Assembly: GCA_004431415.1 (NCBI GenBank)
Contig: QPMI01000335.1
Location: forward strand, 1 to 49,322
DNA from: Cyanophora paradoxa
Taxonomy: Eukaryota; Glaucocystophyceae; Cyanophorales; Cyanophoraceae
Direction: 5' to 3'
DNA length: 49,322 bases
Shown here piece after piece: positions 1-11,071 of the stretch. The notes beneath the pieces are model-generated. The model was given only the letters and a program-made list of their open reading frames with translations. It had not been told where the DNA came from and searched no databases. Position numbers and translations under genes: made by a program. The stretch's first letter is position 1, and each line of letters opens with the position of its first letter.

Positions 1-2730
1 GTCGCTGACCGCAGAGAGCGAGCAGCAAAAGGGCGGGGGTACCGACCTTGGAGGGGACGAGCCCCTCGATCCGCGCCCTGCAGCGGAACTTCCAGGGGAC
101 CTGCCAGGGGGGGGGGGGGGGGGGGCGGGGAGGGGAGGGGGAAAGCACGTGGGTACGGGCGCGGGGGAGGTGCGAGGAGCTGGGCGGCGAACGTTCTCGG
201 AGGCAAGGACCTCGGCGAGGCTCGAGAGGGGTACGGAATCGAAGGAGGTGGCTGGGACGGCCGGGGAGGGTGAGCTGGCGGCGGTCCGCCGCGAGGGGAG
301 ACCGCGGGAGCGCACTGGTAACGGGCGGGGCGGGGGGCCGGCAGGGCGAGGGCGGGCCCGCGCGGCAAAGCGGGCAAGGCCGGGACCGGGCCAGGGCCTG
401 CGGGGCGGGGTCCGGTGGGGCGGGGCGACGGATGCGGCTGCGGCTGCCGCAGCCGTTGCGGCGGCGAGGGCCTCCTGCGGGGGCAGGCTGAGAGCGGGAT
501 GGAGCGGGGGCTGGAGGGGCGGGCCTGGTGGCGGGCGAGGGCGTCGCGGACGTCGCGGGCGGCGGGGGCACGCGGAGGACGGAGGACTTGGCGGCGAGCT
601 CGAGCCGCGGCGCGGGAGGCGCCCCGGCCCCCGCCGAGGAGGAGGATGAGGAGGAGGCGAGCTTGAGGAGGACCCAGTCGCCGGGCCGCAGGGAGGCCAG
701 CAGCGCCCGCAGCGGCGGGCCCGCCCCGCACGCCCGCGCCAGCCGCGCCGCCACCACCGCCCCAGCCCGCCGGCGCCTCCGGGCCCCCGCCCCTGCCGCC
801 GCCCCCGCCTCAGCGCGAGCCGCGAGCTGGGCGCCGGCGGGCCGACCGGGGGAAGGATCGGGCGGGGGTACCGTCCCATACGAGGACCTCCATCGCGGGC
901 CCCACGTCCACAGGATCGGAGAGGACCTGGGGGGGCGGGTCGGGCTACCAGGAGCCGGGCAGGGGGGTACACGGGCCTGGCAGAGGATGTCCGCCTCGGA
1001 CACCCCGACGGACAAGACGTCCTCGAGCCGCTTCCGGAACGTGGCTCCTGGGAGCCAGCTCAGGTCCGCCGGTCTGAAGGCGCCGCGCCGGTGGGCGCAC
1101 GGGGTAGCGGGTTGCCGGACAGCAGGGAGACGGCGAAGGATCGGAGCTCCTCGACGCGCCTGGGCCGCGCGTGAGGCGCGCTCGGTGGGGGTTCGAGGGG
1201 TACACGGACCTCGTGTCCTCTGCGGTGAGGCGGCCCTTCGGGTCGCTGGACACGGGCGCCACGGGTCCACCTGGGGTTAAGGTGAGGGGCGACGCGAAAT
1301 CGGACCCCGACGGAGTCGAACCGGGGGCTCCCGGGAAGAGGGACCACGCCGGGGCGGGAATATTCCTGAAGAAGGCCTTCCCGCAGAGCCGCCCGTTGAA
1401 CATTTCAAACTGCGGCCGGCCTCGCGTGAGCGAGAGACGGTGCCGGCCGCGGCGTGGGGGTGCGGGCGCGCCTGGATCCGCTCCCCGCGGAATACTTCTC
1501 CAAGCCGACCGGGTAGCGGCACTGCGGCGAAAGGGTCTTGCAGGGGGTACTTGCGGGGAGCCGCAGGGGCGCGCACGGTAGCCTGGGGGGCCGAAGAGGG
1601 TGAGCTGCACCCCCGCCGGGCAGCTCTCGTCGGCGACCACGAGGCGCGCGTTGTAGTCTGAGGCTCGTTCGAGGCGAGCGCCGCGCGCGAGGGTGCCGGG
1701 GAGGGCCCACCGGAACCGCCGGTGCGGTAGGGTACGATGTAGTCGAGGACGACGCCCCAGACGTGCAGCGTACCCAGCCTGACGTCGGCGAGGCGGGTGT
1801 ACTGCAGCCCAGCCGGCGCGGATAAGGAGGAGGAGGAGGAGGAGGAGGAGGACGAGGAGGGCGCGGGTTGAGGCGGGCCGAAGGATAGGGCGGGGCGGGG
1901 CGCGGCGGCGGGGGCCGGGGCCGGAGTGCTGACGGGGGCAGGGGCGCCCCCCGAGGCGGAAGAGGGGTCCGGGCGGGGTCGCTTGGGATCCGATCCGCCG
2001 GCCGCAGCTGCGACCGATTCGTCTACATTGAGGGCAACAGGGGCGGCCTCGGAGGGGCACGCACGCTCCGCCTCCAGCTCAGAGAGGGGTACGATCCCGC
2101 GGTGGGGCCCGCGGAGGACCTGGGGAACCCGTCGGTTGGCGGCGGCCGGGGGCGGAAGGGGGCGCCAAACCGTGACGGGCGGCTCGGGTCCGCCGGGGGC
2201 GGCGGCGTGGACGGCGAGGCGGAACGGGTGGCGGCCCCCCTCCTCCTCGTCCTCCAGCGCGAACGACCGCAGCACGAGCATGTCCTGCGCTCCCTTCGCG
2301 CGCGGCGCATCGAATTCCCGCAGGCGCCAGCCGCACCTTTCGCGCGATGCGTGCGTACTGCCTCGCCTCGTCCCCGCGGAAGACGACGCGGATCTCGGAC
2401 GGGTGCGGCCCCTTCGGTGGCCCGGCGTGCGCCGCACCCTCGTCTCGGCAGTCAAAGATGAGCGCCTCGCTGTCCGCCCCAGCCGAACGCAGCTTCATCA
2501 CCACTTCGACCTGCGTTGCGTGTTGAACGATCATTTAAACGCGGCACGCGGGCCGGACCGAGCTGCGCTCGGCAGACCTTCAGTGGCAGCCCATCCGTGT
2601 GTGGCAGGCCGGAGACCGCGGCGAAGCGCGCAGCGGCCGAGGTCGAAGTCGACGCGGCGGCTGAGCTCGCCGCGGTGGCTGAGCTCGATGGAGCTGCTTC
2701 AGGCGCCTCGGAAGAGCGCTTGGGGGGCAT
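1..2730 (-). CDS. POT1: POT1-like single-stranded telomere DNA-binding protein (3' part beyond the window)
   Basis: This gene encodes a protein expected to bind the single-stranded telomeric overhang through OB folds. The start chosen is the ATG at 2730 (MPPKRSSEAP). An intron joins ..GLPLK to VEVVMKLRS, and another (about 52 nt, GTGCGG..GCGCAG) joins ..ARIARK to DMLVLRSF. The POT1 signature follows: YTRLADVRLGTLHVWGVVLD near 1800-1740, then DYNARLVVADES and QFEMFNGR, and later MEVLVWDG and LRPGDWVLLKLA (near 900 and 690), matching the ILVYDN and LKVGSFLRI segments of animal POT1. At the left edge VPWKFRCRARIEG resembles the opening of the third OB region. The region before the first OB (about 2730-1900) is longer than in animal POT1 and includes an Ala/Pro/Ser-rich linker. 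Family recognition is confident; exon limits are approximate. Confidence 0.72.
107..125. repeat. Intron homopolymer (C on the sense strand of the POT1-like gene)
   Basis: A run of 19 G on the plus strand is a pure C run in the sense of the minus-strand POT1-like gene, just before a CTGGCAG acceptor. It serves as that intron's pyrimidine tract. Confidence 0.85.
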
Positions 2731-3302
2731 CTGCCGCTCCTGCTGAGCGTTCGAAGTTGAACTTGCCAGGGTACAGTTTGAAGGCAGCGGTGAACGTGAT
2801 GCAACCGAACGTGATGCACCGAGTTTGAAGGGTGGCGGCCGGTCACCTAGCACGCTTGAGATGCTCGAACAGTTCGCACCGATCGACCACCTCGACCATG
2901 AGGCGCTGGAGCTTGGACTTCCTCGGTCGCGGTCGTCGTCGAGTACGCCTCCTTTCCCCGCCGGCTCGTCGGCTTCGCCAGTGCCGCATGCTATCGGGTC
3001 ACCTGGCTCCTTTTCCAACCGATGCGCCTCGCCCGTCCTGCGGGATGCAAGTGGCCGATCCGTGTTCTCTCGCCCACGCTCCTTGTACGTCCTCCGTCTG
3101 CGGGCCGGGCGGAAGCCGCTAGCTATGCGCTCCAGGACCGCGAATAGCTTATGCACCCCTCGCGCACGCGCAGCTGGAACAAGAAGCAGCAAGACCCCGA
3201 ACATACCTGCAGGTCTGCGGCCCGCTGAGCGTACGGCCGGCCTCCCAATAGCGCGCGCTGCTAACACGCGCTACGTGCAGCACGGCTGAACGCACTTCCC
3301 TT
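2731..3302. promoter_or_regulatory. Divergent intergenic region, POT1-like / ankyrin gene
   Basis: These 572 bases lie between two divergently transcribed starts and presumably hold both promoters. Several frames are open across it because of base composition, but none has recognisable protein features. A GGGTACAG element lies at 2769-2776, about 40 nt upstream of the POT1-like ATG. On the POT1 sense strand this reads CTGTACCC and could instead be the donor of a short 5' UTR intron, since TCGAAC and a CAG follow it. Confidence 0.4.
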
Positions 3303-6300
3303 ATGCGCGCGGCCGAGGAGGGCGATCTCACGACCATCGAGTGCGTGGGGCCAGCCCGGCCAAGCGGCCGATCGCTCATACGAATGCAGGGAGCTGCTGC
3401 GCGATGAAACAGCAAATGTAAACGAAACGAACTCTGCGGGCGTGTCAGCCGTCGTGTACGCGGCGCGCGCGGAGCAGTGGGCTGCAGTGCGGTGCGCGGT
3501 CGCGCCGGCCCGGGTCGGCCTCCCGCTGAGCGGAAGGGGCCAGGCTTCTGGCTTCGCGGGGGGCGGATGTGGACGCGTGCAGCAAGATGTACCGGAAGAC
3601 CCCCCTCATATGGGCCTCCAAGGCAGGGGACCTCGACACCGTCCGGTGGGGCCGCCCCCGCCGCGCCCCCAGCGCCGCCCCGCTGACCCCGCGCAGCTTC
3701 CTCCTCGACCGCGGCGCCAGCGTGACCCACCGCGACGTCGGTCCGCGAGCCCGCCCCCGCCCCCGCGCCGGCCGGCCCCCCGCGCGGGCGCCGAGGGCGG
3801 GCGGGCAGACCACATGACGGCGGCGCTGGTAGCGGCCGACGCGACCCACTGGGAAGCCGTCTGGCTGCTCCTCGAGTGCGCCCTCTCTTTTGCCGCCTTT
3901 CCTCTCCTTTCCTCCCCCGGCGACCCTCGAGCGCCGCAGCCGGGGGGCGGACGTGAACGTGAAGCCGAGCCAGGACAAGAAGACGCTGCTGATGATGGCG
4001 GCGATCCAGGCCAACGCGGAGGCCATCCGCGGCCTCTGCGTCCGCGGCGCCAAGGTCGACATCGCCCAGGTCGACGGCATCACCCCCTTGGTCCGCCCCG
4101 CCGGCCCGCCCCGCCCCGTCCCGCCCCCGCTCCGCCCCTGAACCCGCGGGAAGATGTACGCCGCCTACGTGGGGGACGTCGAGAGCGTGAGGCGCGCCCC
4201 CTTTCCCCCGCTCTCCGCCCGCCCCCTTCTCGAGCCCTTACCCCGGGGCAGGGCCCTCATCGAGGCCGGCGCGAACGTGAACCACAAGGACCGCAACGGC
4301 ACCACCGTCCTCTTCTGGGTACCCTTGCGGCTCCCCCGCTGCCCCCCCCCCCCCCCCCCCCTCCCGCCCCGGTAACGCTTACCCCGGGCAGGCGATCAGC
4401 CACGGCGGTTCGGACGAGGTGGTCAGGTGCGGCCGGCCGTTCGCGATTTCCCCTCCGGGTGCTTCTCGAGTGAGCGCGGGGGGCAGGGTGCTGCTGGAGA
4501 AGGGAAGCGACGGGAACGAGAAGGCGGAGGTGGTGCAGCTGGCGCCCATCTCCATGGCCGCCAAGATCGGCCGCTTCGACGTCGTCAGGCCCGCCCCGGC
4601 CCCGCCCGCCCCGCTCGCTGCGCCGCGCTCACCGCCTCCCCCCGCAGCGTGCTCGCCGAGTGCGGGGCCGAGGTCGATGCCAAGGACGAGGACGGGTGCC
4701 CGGGCCGCCCCGCCCGCGGCCCCCGCGCGCCCCGCCCCCTGAACCCCCTCCGCAGCTGCACGCCCCTCATGATCGCCGCCGCCGCCGGCGCACACGAGGC
4801 CGTCCGGTACCCCGCCGCCTCCTCCCATGCCCCCCCCCCCGTACCCCTCCGAGCGGCCTGGCAGGGCGCTGCTGGACGCGGGGGCCTCGCACGAGGAGAG
4901 CGACGACGTGGAGCAGACCGCCCTGCACCGTGCCCCGCCCCCGGCGCCCCCGCGCCCCGTACCCTTCCCGATCCCCCGCCCAGACGCGTGCGAGCCGATC
5001 CCGGGGTGCCCCATCGACACGGAGGTCGTGAGGCGAGCCTCGCGCGGCGCCCGGGGGCCCGAGGGGCGGGGCCTGACGCGGCGCCCTGGGGCAGGATGCT
5101 GCTGGAGGCGGGGGCGGACGGGGACGCGGAGGACGAGCGGCAGCTGCGGCCCCTCCACCGCGCCTGCGCCGCCGCCTGCCCCGACGCCGTCCGGTGCCCC
5201 CGCGCCCCTCTCGCCCCGCCCTCGCTCTCCCCGCCCGCCGCTGAGGCGCGGCAGGCTGCTGCTGGAGGCCGGGGCGGAGGTGGACGCGCAGGACGGCGAG
5301 GGGCGCACCCCGCTGCTCTTCGCCTGCAAGCTGCGCCACCTTGCCGCCGCCGCCGAGGTCGCCGGCCTCCTCCTCGAGGCCGGCGCCGACGCCAGCGCCG
5401 GCGACTGCGCCGGCAAGACGCCCCTCATGGCCGCCGCCAAGGTCTCCCCCGGACGCCCGCCCGCCGCCCCGGCCGCCCCAGCCGCCCGCCCGCGCCGACG
5501 CCGGGGCGCCCGCCGCAGAGGAACAACACGCGGCTAATCCGCATGCTCTGCGATGCCGGCGCCGATACCGATACCAAGGCGCGTCGCGCCCCTCCCCGCC
5601 AGCCCCGGGCGGCCCCGCCTGACTCGCGGCGGCAGGACTGGCGCTCGGACACGGCGGTCCTGATCGCCGCGAGGCTCTCCAAGTGGGAAGCCCTCAAGTG
5701 CGCCCCGCCGGCCCCCGGCCCCCTGCCCGCCCGCGCGCCTGGCCCGAGCTTCGGGCAGGGAGCTGGCGGCGTGCGGGGCGGACGTGAACGCCGCCGAGCA
5801 CAACGTCGCCGGCGTGCCCCGCACGTGCGCCCCGCCGCCCGCCCGCCCCCGCAGAGGCCGCCCCTGAGCCCGCGCAGGCCGGGGACGCCTGCGCCCTCGC
5901 CGGCGGAGGAGTCGCTGCTGGCGCGGGCGGCGGACCTGCCGCGGCGCCAGCAGCGCGCCCTCCTTGAGCGCGGCTTCTCCTTCTGCCTCCCCGACCGCTC
6001 CCAGGCCCGCCGCGCCCGCGCGGCCCCGCCCCGCCCCGCGCGAGCCGGTCTCGCGCAGGGGCGGACGGCGCTGATGTACTGCGCGGAGCACGGGGACGCG
6101 GCGACCGTGCGGGGCCTCCTCCGCCGCGGGGCCGACCCCCAGCGGGCGCGCGACCCCCCGCCCCGCCCGCGGCGCGCGCGCCGGGGCTGAGGCGGGGCGG
6201 CGGCAGACGACGTCGGCCGGCTGGAGCGCCATCGAGTTCTGCAAGCGCGGCCGCCGCGAGCGCCTCGAGCGGCGCGCCCCCGCCCCGCCCCGCCCGCCCC

Positions 6301-7530
6301 TCCCGTCTAGCCAGGCTCACGGCGCCGCCCTGCCGGTCGCTCGCAGGGCGATGTCGCGCCACGCGGAGGAGGCCCTGCAGCACGCGCGCCCGGGCTCCCC
6401 GCTCCTCCACCGCATCCCCTCCTCCGGCGTCGGTGCCCGCCCGCCCCGCCGCCCCGCCCCCCCGCCCCGCCCCCGTTTCCCCTGCCTTAGCCCTGCGACG
6501 CAGCCTCGGTGGCGTCGCCGCTGCCGAGCGTGCCCAACTCCGTCACGGACCTCGCGGCGGCCGATGCGCCGGCGCCGGCCCAGGCGCCCCGCGACGGGGT
6601 GCGCCCCGCCTCGCGCCAGGCGCCGCGCCGCGCCCCGCCGGGGCCCGCTGAGAGGCCGGCAGCTGGAGCGGAGCTCGTCGAACCACGCGCGGACGATCTC
6701 GCTCGGCATCCTCGCCCACCAGCAGTCCTCCACAGCCGCCGCCGCCGCCGCCGCCGCCGTCGCCGCCGCGGCGGCCGCGGGGCGGGGCCGGCGGGCGCCT
6801 CGCAGAACGCGCTGGGGGGCGCCCCCTCGGACTCCTCCTCCGCCTCCGCCTTCACCTCCCTCGCCTCCTCCGCCAACCCTCCTTCGCCCTCCCGCCCCCG
6901 CCGCCCCCCCGCGCACCCCGCCGACCGCACGCCCCCGGCCTCCCTCCTCACCGCCGCCTCCAGGGCCTCGCGGTGCGGCGCGTCTCGCCCTCGGGGCCGC
7001 CCCCGGGCTCGCCCTCGCGCTCCCGGCGCCTCTCCACGGAGGGCTCCCGCGCCTCCTCCGCCTCCCCCGCGCGCCGGCCGCGCCGCGTCCCCTCCCTCTC
7101 CGACCTCCGCGCCCTCCTCTTCCCCACCCTCGTCAACGCCCAGCTGGAGGCCAAGCCGGCGGGGCCCGTCGCCGCCCGCCGCCGCCGCTGCAGCGTCGCC
7201 TACATAGAGCACGCCGCCTCGCCCCGCAACCACGAGCTCGAGCCGCCCTCGGCGCTCTCGGACCGCATGGGCCGCGCCAACCGGCGGCGCTCGCTCAACG
7301 ACGCGACGCTCGCCGCCGGCGCGCCGCCCGACGACGCCGAGGCGGCGGCCATTATGGAGGCCCTGCAGCGCGCCATCGCCGGGCAGCTCCCGCCCTCCCC
7401 GCCCCTCTCCGCCTCCGCCTCCAGCGGCGCCGCCAGCCCCGCCTCGTCCCCGCGGCACCGCGGCCCCTCCAACGGGAAGGCGAAGCCCGGCGGTGGCGGC
7501 AGCGACAGGGAGGAGGAGGACGACGACTGA
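3303..7530 (+). CDS. Ankyrin-repeat protein with Ser/Arg-rich C-terminal tail
   Basis: The protein is a long array of ankyrin repeats, so a protein-binding scaffold role is likely; no catalytic domain is visible. The start at 3303 gives MRAAEEGDLTTIE, itself the end of a repeat helix, and splicing gives ELLRDETANVNETNSAGVS. Roughly fourteen repeats follow, for example KTPLIWASKAGDLDTVR, TTVLFWAISHGGSDEVV, TPLLFACKLRHLAAAAEVAG and RTALMYCAEHGDAATVRGLL. More than twenty short introns interrupt them, many falling just after the Val-Arg that ends the second helix. From about 6510 the tail is a long low-complexity exon rich in Ser, Pro, Arg and Ala, with RRRCSVAYIE and RRRSLND phosphosite-like motifs, ending in an acidic SDREEEDDD. 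The ankyrin assignment is secure; the cellular role is unknown. Confidence 0.85.
4342..4361. repeat. Poly-C tract in an ankyrin-gene intron
   Basis: About 20 C in a row lie in the intron that follows VLFW (donor GTACCC, acceptor CCGGGCAG). Confidence 0.85.
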
Positions 7531-8018
7531 CCCGCATCCGCACGGCTCGCGTCGCCGCCGGCGCCGCTTCTATCTCACCCGTTATATGTCTAGAGTATGT
7601 CAAGGCCACTTTCAATAGTTCAAATTTAACATGTACACAGCTGCAGAGCAAAGAACTTTGAAAGAAACGTTTTAAGAAAGGCCAGAGGGGGTGGGTACAG
7701 GCAACACGCTCCGCCTCGGGGCTCATCGCTACTCACGCGGCGTTCTATAGCTAGCAGCTGAGCTTCTTCACGTCTTTAGTTTAACTCGGCTGCAGTGCGC
7801 CGCTGCCGAGCCTTGTCTGAGCGTGCTGTTCGGCATCGAGGACAATCCAACCGAGCGCGCGTGGAGCGGACGACAGGGACAAATAGAAGTTAGCTGTATC
7901 GCATAGCGCACTATCTGCACTTAGAGGCGGGCGCTAGTTACGATACGACTTCTTGCGACAGCTGCCGTGACCGGCTCAGCGTTCCGCCCGCCGTGCTAGC
8001 AGATTTAGAGGAGCTGCG
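7531..8018. other. Intergenic region, ankyrin 3' end / membrane-protein promoter
   Basis: This 488-base gap separates two genes on the same strand. It is clearly more AT-rich than the flanking genes around 7570-7680, as expected for a 3' UTR. A GGGTACAG element lies at about 7692. No coding, RNA or repeat feature was recognised. Confidence 0.4.
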
Positions 8019-8991
8019 ATGCCTCCCGTGAAGCGGAAGGTGCCCGTGAAAGGCGGCATCAAAATGGGGAGGACGTCGCTGGCGCCGGCCTTAGTGAAGC
8101 GCATGCACTCGTCGAAGACCGTCGGGCTGGAGATTGACTGGAAGGGATTCTTGAACGATGCGCTGGCGGCCGGGCCCTTCAAGCTTCTGATCCTTTCCGC
8201 TGCGGGGGCCGTCATCTTCCTCCTCCTGCCGGGCGGCAAGGAGAATGTTGGGCGATTCCTCTCGTGCGTCCCGCAGTTCTCCCTCGTGCGCGGCACTGCC
8301 TCTCACTCCGCTTCCCGCGCTCAGCTGGACGAGCTTCTGGTCGTCGCTGCTGGTGGCTTGGTGGCTCGTGATAGGCGCGCGGCGCGGCTTCTCCGCCGAC
8401 TTCGAAGAGGAGGGGGCCCTCGTGTCCCTTGTCGGCTCGCACTCCATCCACCTCGTCGGCACAGGTGCACGCCCTCGCCCGCGCAACTGTCATCCGCAAT
8501 TTGATTCGAGGCGACCCGCAGTCCTGTCCTACATCTGGTTCCCTGGCAACTTGCCCCGCGGCGACGGGCTCGTGTCCCTCGCGATCTGCTATGGGAGCTT
8601 GTACCTCGGCGGGGCCCTGCGCCTTGCGGGCTACGGGCGTACAAACACCCTCGCACGCCTCCTGAAGGCCGTCACGTGGGCCACCTTCGCCGAGTCGTCG
8701 TATCGAACCATCCAGGGACCCAAGGACGAGCGTGCGTGGCCCCTGGAACCGGTAGCCAGCCAGGCATTGCAAATTTGATCTTGGCGCGCAGCCCAGGTGT
8801 ACATGTCGATGGTGGTCCTGGTTATGAGCGCGCTCTACAGGCTCACGCTCTACTTCGATAAGCCGCCAGCAGGGAAGGCGCCGCTTGCGCGGGCGCCCTC
8901 GCCCGTCGCTCCAGAGTCCGTGCCGGCTGAGGCCGCGTTTGCGCACGCGGACGACGATGCCCCACCAGCGCCCGAGGAGCAAGACGAGTAG
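8019..8991 (+). CDS. Predicted multi-pass membrane protein, family not recognised
   Basis: I do not recognise this family. The ATG at 8019 gives a lysine-rich N-terminus (MPPVKRKVPVKGGIKMGRTS). Three introns fit GT-AG rules and keep the frame: after ..GRFLS (near 8260), after ..HLVGT (near 8465) and after ..GPKDE (near 8730). The spliced protein is about 260 residues with four or five hydrophobic helices: LLILSAAGAVIFLLLPGG, SSLLVAWWLVIGARRG, LVSLAICYGSLYLGGALRLA and VYMSMVVLVMSALYRL. The C-terminus is an acidic Pro/Ala tail ending APEEQDE. A basic N-terminus and acidic C-terminus on a small multi-spanning core suggest an organelle or ER membrane protein; a channel or carrier is possible but nothing proves it. 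Confidence 0.7.
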
Positions 8992-9221
8992 TTCGGTAGT
9001 TCTATTTTATTGATTAATCGATGATGCGCTCGCGATGCAAGCTGCGAGCCTCGAAGACTCGAGCTGAGCGCCTGCAGCGCTAGCGTGGTGCAGCCGACAC
9101 CGGCTATGGGTATCGTGTGCGCAAGTAAACTGGCGCACATCGATATCGGCGGTGGGCCGGCGCGCTGCTTGCCAGCTAGCCCGAACGGCTCAGCTGCGCT
9201 TGGGGGGTGCCTTTAGTGGAG

Positions 9222-9229
9222 GGGTACAG
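9222..9229 (+). promoter_or_regulatory. GGGTACAG element just upstream of centrin
   Basis: The octamer GGGTACAG ends 24 nt before the centrin ATG. The same octamer stands at nearly the same distance before the NDPK start, so it may be a core-promoter or initiator-like element. This rests on a few genes only. Confidence 0.3.
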
Positions 9230-9253
9230 CTCACCACACAGCTAGTCGGCAAA

Positions 9254-10241
9254 ATGTATTCGTCGACCTACGCACGCCCTGGCTCCTCTGGACCTGCTGC
9301 CGCTGGCAGCGCTGCGATCCGTGGCTCGACCCGGAAGGGCCGCTACGAGATTTCGGAAGCCCAGAAGATGGAGATCCGCGAGGTGCGTTTTGAACGTTAG
9401 CCGGGCCAGGCGGCTGGGCGGGAGAGTGCCGAGCCTTGTAGAAGAGATTCTGATGTGATTTTCCGCGCATTCGTGCAGGCGTTCGACCTCTTCGACACTG
9501 GTGAGGCTGGGCCTCCCGCGCTCGTTCAAAACGCAGTGTGCTGATGTGGCGCCCCCGGGCACGTGGGTTCGCAGACGGCAATGGCTACATTGATTCTAAG
9601 GAGCTGAAGGTTGCCATGCGGGCCCTGGGCATTGAGCCGAAGAAGGGCGAGGTCAAGAAGATGATTGCGGGTCCGTGGCTACCGCCCCGGCTGAACTTGC
9701 TTTCCGGCGACCGAGTGTGACGGCAGAGGTCGACAAAGACGGCAACGGGACCATCGACTTCGATGAGTTCCTTTCCCTCATGACCCAGAAGTTCGCGGAG
9801 CGGGACCCGAAGGAGGAGGTTCTGAAGGCGTTCCGTCTCTTCGATGACGACAATACTGGTTCGTCATAGCTAGGCCGTTGCCGCCAGCCGAGCGCCGCAG
9901 CGCGTCGGGGGCTGCAACCGAGCGGGTAGCTGACGAACTGTTATGTCCGCACGGCAGGCAAGATCTCGTTCAAGAACCTGAAGCGAGTGGCAAAGGAGCT
10001 CGGCGAGCGGATGACGGACGAGGTAGCCTACTCGGTGGTGGTCCTTGTTCTTGATCGCCGCTCAACGCCATAGCGCGCAGGAGCTGCAGGAGATGATCGA
10101 CGAGTTCGACACCGACGGCGACGGCGAGATCAACGAGGAGGACTTCATGCGGTGCGCTTTCTTGTTGCCGCTCTGCGTGGCCGCCGTCGTCGAACCCGCT
10201 GCAGGATCATGAAGAAGTCGCTTCTCGCGGGCGCGCAATGA
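9254..10241 (+). CDS. Centrin (caltractin), EF-hand protein of basal bodies
   Basis: Centrin is a calcium-binding component of basal bodies and their contractile fibres. Seven exons are joined by six small introns that all fit the local GT-AG pattern. After a short basic N-terminus ([28 protein letters not shown]) come four EF hands. They include [26 protein letters not shown] and, last, [13 protein letters not shown] with full acidic ligand sets; the third, [13 protein letters not shown], is as in other centrins. The protein ends [11 protein letters not shown], close to the IMKKT(N/S)LF end of canonical centrins but extended by a few residues. Length (about 170 residues) is normal. It implies a flagellated cell. 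Confidence 0.93.
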
Positions 10242-11071
10242 GCAGCGCTCGTTCCGCTCCCTTCCTTCCCCATCCTTTTCCTCTTCCCTCTCTCCTTCCC
10301 AAGCCGCCGCGTAATCTCTCCTCGCTTCGCCTTTCCCGTCCCGTGCTCCCCAAGCCGGCGCCCGCCCCTTCCGCCTGGCCGAGAGGAGCACCTGTCAGTG
10401 TATTTTCTTTTGCTGCGTTCTAGTAACATCGGCTACGCCCGCGCAAAGACCGAGAAGAGCGCCCGATGCGGTTTGGGGGTGGTCGGCGGGACGTCTGCCA
10501 GCTCACGGAGTCTACAAAGTGTGCAGCGACGGCACTTGCGGTTCGACACACAGCTAGTCGGCATTCGAAAGATGTATTCACTAAGCTGCTCACTCGCCCT
10601 GACGTCGACTCTTCTGGACCTGCTGGCAGCGTTACAATCCGTGGCCATGCCAGTGGCTCGACCCGGAAAAAAGGCCTCCGTATCCGCGCCGGCGCCATGA
10701 CTCCGAGGCTCGGCGCGCGATATCGGACGCCGCTGAGCTCCGGCCCTCGGGCACCGAGCCAAGAAGCTTTTTTAGATGGAGCCTCGGAGATCTATAGAGC
10801 CGCAAGATTTGGACTGGAATTCGAATGAAATCTGAGCGAGAACTCACTCAAATTGAAGCCAGCTAACCGTGAACTACGTATACTGCTGAATACAAACTAT
10901 GTTAAGCATCGTCTGCCACTAGGGCAGCTGCAGGGGTTTCCTTCTTCCCTGCTTTTCGAGATCGCTGTGCCCGCATGAACGCCGACTGCGATTATGGGGC
11001 GGTCGCGGGTCTGCTCGGCCTCGGAGACGCCGTGTGTGACGCGGGGGCCCCTAGGCCAGGCCGGTCGTCCG
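10242..11071. other. Intergenic region between centrin and the transglycosylase 3' end
   Basis: This 830-base gap separates two convergent genes. It holds the centrin 3' region, with a C/T-rich stretch from about 10245 to 10390, then a degenerate copy of the centrin 5' end (listed separately), then AT-richer sequence near 10830-10960 that is probably the 3' UTR of the minus-strand gene. No other gene was recognised. Confidence 0.5.
10546..10674 (+). pseudogene. Degenerate duplicate of the centrin 5' end
   Basis: This stretch copies the centrin leader and first coding exon (9234-9341). Both contain ACACAGCTAGTCGGC, then ATGTATTC, then the same order of blocks: CTCTGGACCTGCTG, GGCAGCG, CAATCCGTGG or GATCCGTGG, and TGGCTCGACCCGGAA. 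At protein level one frame reads DSSGPAGSVTIRG and GSTRKKG against [19 protein letters not shown] in centrin. Indels break the frame, the first intron and all EF hands are missing, and the similarity fades after 10674. I read it as a decayed partial tandem duplication, not an active gene. Confidence 0.7.

Noticed and set aside
945-2060. Long arginine- and proline-rich ORFs overlapping real genes on both strands throughout
   Set aside because: At this GC content stop codons are rare in all frames. These ORFs have Arg/Pro/Ala/Gly composition without domains, and the recognised exons lie in other frames or on the other strand.
2338-2362. A 22-nt intron in the POT1-like gene (GTACGC..GAAAG)
   Set aside because: It restores the frame, but so does a 52-nt intron starting GTGCGG and ending GCGCAG, which matches the size and ends of other introns here and leaves a more natural protein junction.
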